Assembly (NCBI GenBank): GCA_028279205.1
Contig: JANQSR010000011.1
Span: 1-5,080 of the forward strand
From: Simkania sp.
Lineage (GTDB): Bacteria > Chlamydiota > Chlamydiia > Chlamydiales > Simkaniaceae
Direction: 5' to 3'
Length of the DNA stretch: 5,080 bases
Shown here: piece by piece, positions 1 to 5,080 of the stretch
Position numbering within the stretch: position 1 is the first letter of the stretch
How the letters are laid out: each line of letters opens with the position of its first letter
Position numbers and translations under genes: made by a program
The notes under the pieces: generated by a model
Told to the model about the DNA's origin: nothing
The model's input: only the letters and a program-made list of their open reading frames with translations
Database searches by the model: none

Positions 1-39
1 AGTCCTAGATGGAGGTAAAACTTCTACTACTACGCTCAT
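1..39 (-). CDS. 5' end of an unrecognised gene, cut by the window edge
   Basis: The first 13 codons of a minus-strand gene are present; they read MSVVVEVLPPSRT and stay open to base 1. The start is well supported. An AAGGAGGG ribosome binding site lies at 52-45, five bases before the ATG, and a sigma-70-like promoter stands further upstream at 98-69. The N-terminus resembles that of the next gene upstream (start at 805), which reads MSVAIELQPGHKT: M, S, V, E, P and the final T match, with conservative V/A, V/I and V/L changes. I infer that the two are tandem paralogues. Too little is visible to assign a function. Confidence is high for a real start and low for anything about the product. Confidence 0.7.
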   Translation of the reverse strand, partial: MSVVVEVLPPSRT

Positions 40-44
40 TCTAT

Positions 45-52
45 CCCTCCTT
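45..52 (-). promoter_or_regulatory. Strong ribosome binding site for the left-edge gene
   Basis: On the minus strand these bases read AAGGAGGG, almost the full complement of the 16S rRNA tail, five bases before the ATG at 39. It is the strongest Shine-Dalgarno site in the window and the main reason for calling the truncated gene. Confidence 0.75.
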
Positions 53-68
53 GTATTTCTTTTTTTAT

Positions 69-98
69 ACTATAAACGCTTTAGCTATTCCTAAACAA
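69..98 (-). promoter_or_regulatory. Sigma-70-like promoter for the left-edge gene
   Basis: Reading the minus strand, TTGTTT at 98-93 (-35) and TATAGT at 74-69 (-10) are separated by 18 bases. Transcription would start near 62 and give a leader of about 23 bases carrying the ribosome binding site. This is a by-eye match in AT-rich DNA, but the position fits well. It implies that this gene has its own promoter and need not be co-transcribed with the gene ending at 182. Confidence 0.5.
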
Positions 99-181
99 CT
101 ATTTATTCCTTCACGATTTTCCTTAAATAAATATTTGAATATCGCGCCTGTAGAATAAGAATCACTCTCGTGGGGCAGAGT

Positions 182-805
182 CTATCTTCCTTCTTGAGGG
201 GAAAATAGACGCTTTCCGAGTATCAGAACTTGTCGCACCATTTTTTGCTCATCGGGAGTTCGATCTTTTATACGCTCTTTTACAAGCTCAATCATTCTAT
301 CTACGCTCTTCCTTACAGCGAGAGATGCACTCTTAAGGAGCGTTAATTCCTGATTTTTATGGTAATTCTGCATCCAAGAAATAGGGGGAAACGAAGCAAT
401 CATGGTATCAATAAATGTTTCGTGCCTTGCAATACAACTAAAGAGTGTAGTAAGCCAAGGTCTCTCCTCTTTGAGCTTTTCAAACAATAGAGGAGAGAGC
501 TGCTCATCTTCTCTTAAAAATCTGCCTACAACAAATAGGTTCTCCCAACCTTGCAGGTATCTTCTTTGAGCGTTAAAAGCCAAAAATCCCCTTTTTATCT
601 CTTGACTCTTTTTCCTGCTATTCTTCCATGACCAGGGAAAAAACGTCACTGATAGGTAGTCTAAGAAAACCGCATAGACCCTTTTTGATAGTTGAGATAG
701 CCAATCGAACCTTGACTGAGATCGGTTGCCAGCCCCCCTCTCGGGGGATTGAAGAGCGAAGGCTAGAGTTTTATGTCCAGGTTGCAGTTCTATCGCCACA
801 CTCAT
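182..805 (-). CDS. Hypothetical protein, about 207 residues, probable member of a lineage-specific paralogous family
   Basis: I do not recognise this protein. The ATG at 805 is preferred over the in-frame ATG at 817 for two reasons: a GAGG at 815-812 sits six bases before it, and the resulting MSVAIEL start resembles the MSVVVEV start of the left-edge gene. The upstream ATG has no visible ribosome binding site. Counting from 805, residues 9-34 look flexible and polar. Residues 43-60 (VYAVFLDYLSVTFFPWSW) are hydrophobic and aromatic, possibly membrane-associating but not a clear transmembrane helix. A basic stretch follows, then a mostly helical, Trp- and Leu-rich body and a basic C-terminal helix region. 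There is no clear signal peptide, Cys motif or catalytic signature. It has its own promoter (872-844). An effector or inclusion-related role would fit a chlamydial species-specific family, but nothing in the sequence shows it. Confidence 0.72.
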   Translation of the reverse strand: MSVAIELQPGHKTLAFALQSPERGAGNRSQSRFDWLSQLSKRVYAVFLDYLSVTFFPWSWKNSRKKSQEIKRGFLAFNAQRRYLQGWENLFVVGRFLREDEQLSPLLFEKLKEERPWLTTLFSCIARHETFIDTMIASFPPISWMQNYHKNQELTLLKSASLAVRKSVDRMIELVKERIKDRTPDEQKMVRQVLILGKRLFSPQEGR

Positions 806-821
806 CTTATGCCTCATTTTT

Positions 822-838
822 ATATCACGATATGATAT
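822..838. promoter_or_regulatory. Operator-like palindrome at the predicted transcription start
   Basis: ATATC (822-826) and GATAT (829-833) form an inverted repeat around a two-base centre, and a second GATAT follows at 834-838. The site lies at about +1 to +15 of the promoter for the 182-805 gene, where a repressor could bind. It is short and AT-rich, so it may be chance. Confidence 0.2.
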
Positions 839-843
839 GAAAA

Positions 844-872
844 ACTTTAATTATTTTCACTATTTATGACAA
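844..872 (-). promoter_or_regulatory. Sigma-70-like promoter for the 182-805 gene
   Basis: On the minus strand TTGTCA at 872-867 (-35) and TAAAGT at 849-844 (-10) are separated by 17 bases. The predicted start near 837 leaves a leader of about 30 bases before the ATG at 805. The -35 matches five of six consensus bases and the -10 matches four of six. The surrounding DNA is very AT-rich, so chance matches are possible. Confidence 0.5.
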
Positions 873-904
873 ACATTTAACCCTATATTTCAAATAAAAA
901 TTAC

Positions 905-1035
905 AAAGCACCTTTGAAGGAGGTTCGTCCTAAGTCAACACTTTATGATTGCACACAAAATGGTATCTGTGAACTCAATCATGGACGAGTTTTCCCAGGG
1001 AAGGTGTCTCTTAAGCTGGGCTTAATAATTTTTTT
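905..1035 (+). other. Foldable intergenic segment ending in a terminator-like hairpin: candidate small RNA, leader or decayed gene
   Basis: The 806-1119 gap has no convincing gene, but this part is not featureless. ATGATTG (945-951) pairs with CAATCAT (976-982), and inside it CACA (952-955) pairs with TGTG (968-971). This gives an 11-pair helix with a four-base bulge (972-975). A terminator-like hairpin follows at 1011-1035. CCCAG (994-998) can also pair with CTGGG (1016-1020), which would disrupt that hairpin. An AAGGAGGT stands at 917-924 without a well-spaced start codon. Two short open frames cross the segment: 914-1063 from a TTG and 945-1025 from an ATG. It could be a small RNA, a regulatory leader, or the remnant of a gene or insertion. 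No convincing plus-strand promoter was found upstream. Confidence 0.3.
1011..1035 (+). terminator. Intrinsic terminator-like hairpin
   Basis: TTAAGC (1011-1016) and GCTTAA (1020-1025) form a six-pair stem with a three-base loop, followed by seven T residues at 1029-1035. The stem has only two G-C pairs, so termination could be weak. It is oriented for plus-strand transcripts. It lies just before the promoter of the zinc-ribbon gene, so it would end or attenuate a transcript that begins upstream. Confidence 0.45.
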
Positions 1036-1048
1036 ACGCTTTATTCCC

Positions 1049-1077
1049 TTGAAAAATTTTTAGAGAACGTATAAGAT
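1049..1077 (+). promoter_or_regulatory. Sigma-70-like promoter for the zinc-ribbon gene (and possibly rnpB)
   Basis: TTGAAA at 1049-1054 (-35) and TAAGAT at 1072-1077 (-10) are separated by 17 bases. Transcription would start near 1084. The ATG at 1120 is preceded by GAGG at 1104-1107, a slightly long spacing of 12 bases. The promoter follows directly after the hairpin at 1011-1035, a normal arrangement for a new transcription unit. Confidence 0.55.
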
Positions 1078-1119
1078 GTCGAGCTACTAGTTTTTTGATT
1101 TAAGAGGATAGTTTTAAAC

Positions 1120-1887
1120 ATGCACCAGGCATTGGAGCTTATAATTGAGATTCAGGAATTAGACATCAAAATGATTCGTCTTATGCGCCTCAAAAGACAG
1201 CGGCAAAGCGAACTCAAACAGGTCAGCGATCTGCGAGCCGATCTCAAAGAACAGCTTGAGATCAAAGAGAAAGAGATTGCTGATTTAGAAAAGGAAATCG
1301 CTCTTTCTGAGGAAAAAATTCAGACTTTATCCGAAAAGCAGAAAAAACTTGAAACTAAGCAAGCATCTGTCAAGAAGGTTGAAGAGTTTAATGCCCTAAG
1401 CCAGGAAATGAATACGATTGAAAGGGAAAAAGATGGGGTGGAGAAGCAAACATCAAACATCTTGGATAAAAAAGCTACAGAAGAGGAGATTCGAGACAAA
1501 CTGAAGGAGAGCCTCGATCTTTCCATTGTCAACAGCAAGGAGCTTGAAAATGAGATCCACCTGGGCATTGACAAGATCAACGAGGAGGGACAGCAACTCA
1601 AAGAGCATCGAGAAGAGATTGCAAAGCGCGCTGATCCGGATATTCTAAAAATCTACGAACGCCTTCTTCGGAATAAAAAAGATCGCGTGGTAGTCCCGAT
1701 TGAAAATCGGACTTGCAGCGGATGTCACATTGCGTTGACACTCCAGCACGAAAATCTCGTGCGCAAAGGAAAACTTCTCCCGTTTTGTGAACACTGTTCC
1801 CGTGTCCACTTCTGGCAAGAGAGCGAGTCGGTAGAAGGAGCTGCTACTGGAATGCGTCGTCGTCGCCGTCGCGTTGCCAAAACTTAA
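1120..1887 (+). CDS. Coiled-coil protein with C-terminal C4 zinc ribbon (CdsZ/CT398-like, DUF164 family)
   Basis: This 255-residue protein has the architecture of the C4-type zinc-ribbon family. A long, highly charged helical hairpin spans about residues 5-170, rich in Glu/Lys heptads and with no Pro before residue 173. It contains the family-type segment KKVEEFNALSQEM (85-97). The linker LLRNKKDRVVVPI leads into a zinc ribbon with Cys199-x2-Cys202 and Cys223-x2-Cys226, all four ligands intact. In Chlamydia trachomatis the homologue CT398 (CdsZ) is reported to bind the sigma-54 factor RpoN and type III secretion export components. The same adaptor role is inferred here, in the cytoplasm. It has no signal peptide. 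The odd feature is a C-terminal run of six Arg (246-251), which could contact nucleic acid. The gene has its own promoter, and rnpB begins 13 bases after its stop. Family assignment is firm; the specific role is by analogy. Confidence 0.9.
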   Translation: MHQALELIIEIQELDIKMIRLMRLKRQRQSELKQVSDLRADLKEQLEIKEKEIADLEKEIALSEEKIQTLSEKQKKLETKQASVKKVEEFNALSQEMNTIEREKDGVEKQTSNILDKKATEEEIRDKLKESLDLSIVNSKELENEIHLGIDKINEEGQQLKEHREEIAKRADPDILKIYERLLRNKKDRVVVPIENRTCSGCHIALTLQHENLVRKGKLLPFCEHCSRVHFWQESESVEGAATGMRRRRRRVAKT

Positions 1888-1900
1888 AAACGTTTGTGTC

Positions 1901-2266
1901 TCTTCGGAAAAGGAAGCAGTCGCTGCCATCTCGGGGTCTTCCAAGCTTTCGAGGATGGGAGAGGAAAGTCTGGACTTCGCAGAAAAGGGTGCCAGTGAAA
2001 GACTGGGAGCTGTAAAGCTACGGAAAGTGTAACAGAAAACAGACCGCTATTATTTTATAGACAGGATGAAAATATCGAGCTAGTGGCTCGATCTCTCATG
2101 CGGAGACGCATGGATGCTACAAACCCCACTCGAAGCAAGAGAAAAGGGATTCTCATTCGGTTTTTCGCCCGAGAAACTCTTATAAAACCGCTTGAGGGCT
2201 TTGGTGACAAAGCCCCTAGATGAATGATTGCTCTAAACAGAATCCGGCTTACCCCTTTTCCGAAGA
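1901..2266 (+). ncRNA. rnpB: RNase P RNA (bacterial type A), catalytic subunit
   Basis: This is the ribozyme that removes 5' leaders from precursor tRNAs, working with the RnpA protein. The conserved blocks are in order. GAGGAAAGTC is at 1961-1970. AACAGAAAACAGACCGC is at 2031-2047, followed by a GGATGAAAA segment (2064-2072). AAACCCCACTCGAAGCAAGAG runs from 2121, and TAGATGAATGATTG (2217-2230) leads to ACAGAATCCGGCTTA before the 3' end. The ends are set by a perfect 13-pair P1 helix, 1901-1913 with 2254-2266. Local hairpins also fit: ATCGAGC/GCTCGAT (2074-2092), CATGCG/CGCATG with a GAGA tetraloop (2097-2112), and P18 at 2196-2215 with a GTGA tetraloop. No GGT occurs in the L15 region (2171-2195), so the usual site for the tRNA CCA end is missing, as known in Chlamydia. 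No promoter is evident just upstream, and the 3' end overlaps xerC. A T5 run at 2268-2272 follows P1. Confidence 0.95.
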
Positions 2267-3172
2267 CTTTTTCTTGGCAGCTGGGTGGGTCTCTTCGTAT
2301 ACCTGCCTTTTTAGACGGGTTGAAACCTTCGTATAAATTGTCGTCGTCGCCAGCAGACGGTGTCCCAAGATCACCTGAATTGTTTTTAGATCCATCCCCC
2401 TTTCGAGCCAATGCGTTGCGATGGTGTGCCGAATGGCATGCGGGGTGACTTTTGCCGCAATCCCACTCATCAAAAGGTAGCGACCGAACATGCGCGTGAT
2501 CGAGCGAGCTCCAAGCCGCTTTCCCCATTTGTTTAAAAAGAGCGCCTCATGATCCTTTTCTCTATGAGGTTTTCCCTCTTCAAACCTTTTGGGATGGTTC
2601 AAATACTCTTTTAGCCATTTGGCAGCATTCTCTGTCACTGGGACTAGTCGTTGCTTGCCTCCCTTTCCCTTGATTCTAAGAGTCCTGTTTGCCAGATCGA
2701 CATCTCTTCGGTTTAAGTAGACGAGTTCACTCACACGCAGGGCTGAACTATAAAAAAGCTCCATCATACACCTATCTCGAAACCCCAAATACTCTCCGAT
2801 CTGTGGCTGCGCAAAAAAATGCTCAACTTCTCTGTAAGAGAGGATATGTGGAATCGGCTTATCCAGCTTGGGACTAAAAATTCCATCGAGGGGGTTTGTT
2901 TGCAAAACCTTTCCTTGCATAAGATATTTGAAAAAAGACCGAATCGCAGAGAGATGGCGGCAAACGGTCCGTTTTGACAGCCCCCCATCGCGCAAACTTG
3001 TTAAATACAACCGGATATCTTTTTTGCTTAACTCGGTGATTGCTTTTTTTTTGTAAAAAAAAGTTCTGAACCTGTGCAGGTCAATTTTGTAATTGTATAA
3101 AGTATGCTTAGAGAAGTTTTTTACCACTTCAATATATTTCAAATATTCATCTGTTGCCAAATAAAAATCCAT
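2249..3172 (-). CDS. xerC: Tyrosine recombinase XerC (chromosome dimer resolution)
   Basis: XerC acts with XerD at the dif site to resolve chromosome dimers before cell division. The 307 residues match the usual length. An N-terminal SAM-like core-binding domain covers about residues 1-90 (including SKHTLYNYKIDLHRF), and the catalytic domain covers about 108-285. The full active set is visible: Arg146 (ALRVSEL), Lys170 (GKGGKQR), His245 and Arg248 (PHAIRH), His271 (LGH) and nucleophile Tyr280 (TTIYTKV). Spacing agrees with E. coli XerD (148, 172, 244, 247, 270, 279). The C-terminal VYEETHPAAKK resembles the end of XerC (VYDAAHPRAK) more than XerD. The ATG at 3172 has GGAG eight to nine bases upstream (3185-3182). 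The last codons overlap the 3' end of rnpB on the other strand, and the gene diverges from the ABC-F gene across 36 bases. An alternative is a plasmid- or phage-type integrase, but the close Xer match argues against that. Confidence 0.92.
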   Translation of the reverse strand: MDFYLATDEYLKYIEVVKNFSKHTLYNYKIDLHRFRTFFYKKKAITELSKKDIRLYLTSLRDGGLSKRTVCRHLSAIRSFFKYLMQGKVLQTNPLDGIFSPKLDKPIPHILSYREVEHFFAQPQIGEYLGFRDRCMMELFYSSALRVSELVYLNRRDVDLANRTLRIKGKGGKQRLVPVTENAAKWLKEYLNHPKRFEEGKPHREKDHEALFLNKWGKRLGARSITRMFGRYLLMSGIAAKVTPHAIRHTIATHWLERGMDLKTIQVILGHRLLATTTIYTKVSTRLKRQVYEETHPAAKKKSSEKG

Positions 3173-3195
3173 TGATTTTTACTCCACTATTCTGC

Positions 3196-3225
3196 AGGAT
3201 AGACCCGAATGATTACTCTTAGCAA
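3196..3225 (-). promoter_or_regulatory. Possible xerC promoter lying inside the start of the ABC-F gene
   Basis: On the minus strand TTGCTA (3225-3220) and TATCCT (3201-3196) are separated by 18 bases, each matching four of six consensus positions. The predicted start near 3189 lies just before the GGAG ribosome binding site. The match is weak, but the 36-base gap leaves little room elsewhere. Confidence 0.25.
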
Positions 3226-4789
3226 GGTCTCAAAGAAAATCGGCACGCGCACTCTTTTTGAAGATGTTTGCGTGACCTTCAACCCGCGCCGCCGTTATGG
3301 ACTAACGGGTCCGAACGGTGCTGGAAAGTCGACCCTCCTAAAAATTTTATTGGGGGGTGAGCCATCCACATCTGGGAGTGTCAAGTTACCAAAAAAGACC
3401 GGATTTTTACACCAAAATATCGAAGAGTTTAGAGATTTTAAACTCTTGGATGTGGTTGTGATGGGAAATCGCACCCTCTGGAAGGCTATGAGCGAAAGGG
3501 ATGAGCTCTATGAGCAAAAGATGACAGACGCGATTGGGATGCGTCTTGGCGATCTTGAGGAGATTATCGCAGAAGAGGATGGTTATAGTGCCGATTCCAA
3601 CGCAGCCCTGCTCCTCTCAGGAATAGGGATCCCCTTAGAGATGCATGAAAAGCAAATGTTTGAGCTCCCAACCGACTTACAATTCCGCGTCCTCCTTTGT
3701 CAGGCTCTATTTGGAAATCCAGAAGCGCTTCTTCTAGACGAGCCTACCAACCACCTAGATCTTGAATCGATCGGTTGGCTGGAAACATTTCTGCTCGATT
3801 ATGTGGGCACACTTGTTGTCATCAGCCACGATAGACACTTTCTCAATGCGATCACGACAGATATTGCCGACATCGATTATGAAACGATCATCATCTATCC
3901 AGGCAACTATGACGACATGCTGGTCACAAAAACCGCGGTGCGCGAAAAGGCTGAGAAAGAGAATAGGTCGAAAGAAAAAAGGATCCTTCAACTGAGAACT
4001 GTTGTTGCCAAATTTGGGGCTGGAACGCGCGCTTCACAAATGCGTTCTAAAGTCAGAGAGATCGACCGTCTAAAGCCAGCAGAGCTTAAAAAATCGAATA
4101 TTGAGCGCCCCTATGTACGTTTTCCCTCTCCTGAAACTCCCTCAGGTCAGACCGTTTTAAGAGCTAAAAAGATAGGCAAAGCTTACGATACACATCAGAT
4201 TATCCAGAATTTTTCGATTGAGATCGAACGTTTTGAAAAGATAGCGGTGATCGGGAGCAATGGAATGGGCAAGACGACACTGCTCAAAATGTTAGCTAAA
4301 AAGATGCTCTCTGACAGCGGAAATATCGAGTGGGGACACCAGGTCAATATGGGTTACTTCCCCCAAGATCACTCCGATTTGATTGAGAAATCTGAAACCA
4401 TTTCGGTTTTCGATTGGATCAAAAGGGCTCTTCCTGAAATCTACGACCAGGAGATTAGGAGCGTCCTTGGGAAGTTGCTCTTTAGTGGTGATGATGCCTT
4501 CAAACAGGTCTGCAGGCTTTCTGGGGGTGAGAGTGCCCGTTTGATCTTATCAACGCTCATGTTGGGTCGTCATAACACGCTTGTTTTAGATGAACCCAAC
4601 AATCACCTCGACTTGGAATCGGTCTCTGCTCTTGGTCATGGGTTAAAGGAGTTTAGAGGCACGGTGATTTTAGCCACACACAATAGAGACCTTATCAACC
4701 AAGTCGCGACAAAAACCATCTCCCTTGAGAAAGGGGGGATTGTTTTCTTTGATGGAAATTTAGAAGAGTATCTTCAAGGCCGCGAATGA
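3209..4789 (+). CDS. ybiT: ABC-F family ATPase, YbiT subfamily
   Basis: ABC-F proteins are soluble twin-ATPase factors that bind the ribosomal E site and modulate translation; they are not transporters. The 526 residues are collinear with E. coli YbiT (about 530). NBD1 has Walker A GPNGAGKST (34-42), Walker B and DEPTNHLD (174-184), and switch SHDRHFL (206-212). It also carries the YbiT-type segments FEDV near the start, EEDGYSA and YPGNYDD. A charged helical P-site tRNA-interaction linker spans about 240-305. NBD2 has Walker A GSNGMGKTT (349-357), signature LSGGESAR (437-444), DEPNNHLD (461-468) and switch THNRD (490-494). Oddities: the first signature is degenerate (LPTDLQFR, 153-160), the second Walker B region has DEPNN in place of DEPTN, and its switch has THN in place of SHD. 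The catalytic Glu178 and Glu462 are intact. AGGA at 3196-3199, nine bases before the ATG, supports the start. Family is certain; the cellular role is inferred. Confidence 0.93.
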   Translation: MITLSKVSKKIGTRTLFEDVCVTFNPRRRYGLTGPNGAGKSTLLKILLGGEPSTSGSVKLPKKTGFLHQNIEEFRDFKLLDVVVMGNRTLWKAMSERDELYEQKMTDAIGMRLGDLEEIIAEEDGYSADSNAALLLSGIGIPLEMHEKQMFELPTDLQFRVLLCQALFGNPEALLLDEPTNHLDLESIGWLETFLLDYVGTLVVISHDRHFLNAITTDIADIDYETIIIYPGNYDDMLVTKTAVREKAEKENRSKEKRILQLRTVVAKFGAGTRASQMRSKVREIDRLKPAELKKSNIERPYVRFPSPETPSGQTVLRAKKIGKAYDTHQIIQNFSIEIERFEKIAVIGSNGMGKTTLLKMLAKKMLSDSGNIEWGHQVNMGYFPQDHSDLIEKSETISVFDWIKRALPEIYDQEIRSVLGKLLFSGDDAFKQVCRLSGGESARLILSTLMLGRHNTLVLDEPNNHLDLESVSALGHGLKEFRGTVILATHNRDLINQVATKTISLEKGGIVFFDGNLEEYLQGRE

Positions 4790-4809
4790 CCGATGCGCTG
4801 AAGGAACCC

Positions 4810-5080
4810 TCAAAATACAACATCGATTCTCCGTAAAAAAGAACTTGATAAATGGGAAACATTACCCCATGCCCAAGAAAACGCTCTGCATGGATAACTA
4901 AAGGCTCTTTTTATGAACGCAAGGACATCTGAAACCAGTTTTGAAACTCTATCCCTTAAAGAAGGGACTTTTGGCTCCTGTGAAGGAAAAGATGAAGAGG
5001 TTGTTATTGGTTCATCTTGTTGAGTGCCTTGTACTGCTCCAGACATTTCTTTGATCTTGGCATCTACCTGGTCAGTTGGG
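4810..5080 (-). CDS. C-terminal part of an unrecognised protein, cut by the window edge
   Basis: About 90 codons are visible on the minus strand, ending in TGA at 4812-4810, 20 bases from the stop of the ABC-F gene. The first ATG is at 5046, but the frame stays open upstream to the edge (PTDQVDAKIKE before that Met), and no good ribosome binding site precedes the ATG, so the true start probably lies outside. The visible part begins with a polar segment rich in Ser, Pro and Gln. A basic, amphipathic segment follows (RDRVSKLVSDVLAFIKRAF), then SYPCRAFSWAWGN and a short Ser-rich, basic tail ending RIDVVF. I do not recognise a family. The LVSDVLAFI...SWAW pattern loosely resembles LSKRVYAVF...PWSW in the 182-805 protein, so a distant family link or a truncated copy is possible but weak. 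Confidence 0.6.
   Translation of the reverse strand, partial: PTDQVDAKIKEMSGAVQGTQQDEPITTSSSFPSQEPKVPSLRDRVSKLVSDVLAFIKRAFSYPCRAFSWAWGNVSHLSSSFLRRIDVVF

Noticed and set aside
162..182. Possible terminator hairpin after the 182-805 gene (ACTCT/AGAGT)
   Set aside because: The stem is only five pairs around a long loop, and no proper T run follows on the minus strand.
628..840. Plus-strand open frame of 70 codons
   Set aside because: It lies antisense to the 182-805 gene. It has no ribosome binding site and runs through the minus-strand promoter region, so it is a shadow frame.
917..924. AAGGAGGT as a ribosome binding site
   Set aside because: No ATG, GTG or TTG lies 5-12 bases downstream. 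The next ATG (945) is 20 bases away, so it does not define a gene.
2196..2215. Strong hairpin that could serve as a minus-strand terminator for xerC
   Set aside because: It is helix P18 of RNase P RNA. On the minus strand no T run follows directly, so termination there is not supported.
1901..2266. Perfect 13-base inverted repeat that could mark the ends of a small mobile element
   Set aside because: The arms are the two strands of RNase P helix P1, and the sequence between them carries all conserved rnpB blocks.
2055..2528. Minus-strand open frame of 157 codons across rnpB and the xerC end
   Set aside because: It overlaps xerC in another frame and covers a structured RNA gene. The composition does not look like a protein.
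4786..4836. ATG overlapping the ABC-F stop (ATGA) that opens a 16-codon frame
   Set aside because: The frame is very short (MTDALKEPSKYNIDSP) and lies opposite the end of a better supported minus-strand gene. The overlap alone is not enough.

Overview
The window most likely comes from an environmental relative of Chlamydia (order Chlamydiales/Parachlamydiales). Three observations support this. The first gene of known type is a coiled-coil protein ending in a C4 zinc ribbon, like chlamydial CdsZ (CT398). A XerC-type recombinase stands next to a YbiT-type ABC-F ATPase, a pairing I recall from Chlamydia (CT347/CT348). The RNase P RNA lacks the GGU motif in loop L15, as known for Chlamydia. The assignment rests on recognition by eye, not on a database search.

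Layout, left to right. At 1-39 (minus) are the first 13 codons of a gene that leaves the window, with a near-perfect ribosome binding site and a sigma-70-like promoter. At 182-805 (minus) is an unrecognised protein of about 207 residues whose N-terminus resembles that of the left-edge gene, which suggests a tandem family. Positions 806-1119 are non-coding or degenerate. They hold a minus-strand promoter, an operator-like palindrome, a foldable segment ending in a terminator-like hairpin, and a plus-strand promoter. At 1120-1887 (plus) is the zinc-ribbon gene, followed after 13 bases by rnpB (about 1901-2266, plus). At 2249-3172 (minus) is xerC, which converges on rnpB and overlaps its 3' end by about 18 bases. 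Only 36 bases separate xerC from the divergent ABC-F gene at 3209-4789 (plus). The right edge, 4810-5080 (minus), holds the C-terminal part of another unrecognised gene that converges on the ABC-F gene.

The central genes are housekeeping: tRNA 5' maturation (rnpB), chromosome dimer resolution (xerC), a ribosome-associated ATPase (ybiT-like) and a probable sigma-54/type III secretion adaptor. I see no operon that makes one pathway, and no CRISPR array, tRNA, intact insertion sequence or obvious defence system. The least explained parts are the two flanking hypothetical gene groups and the 905-1063 segment.
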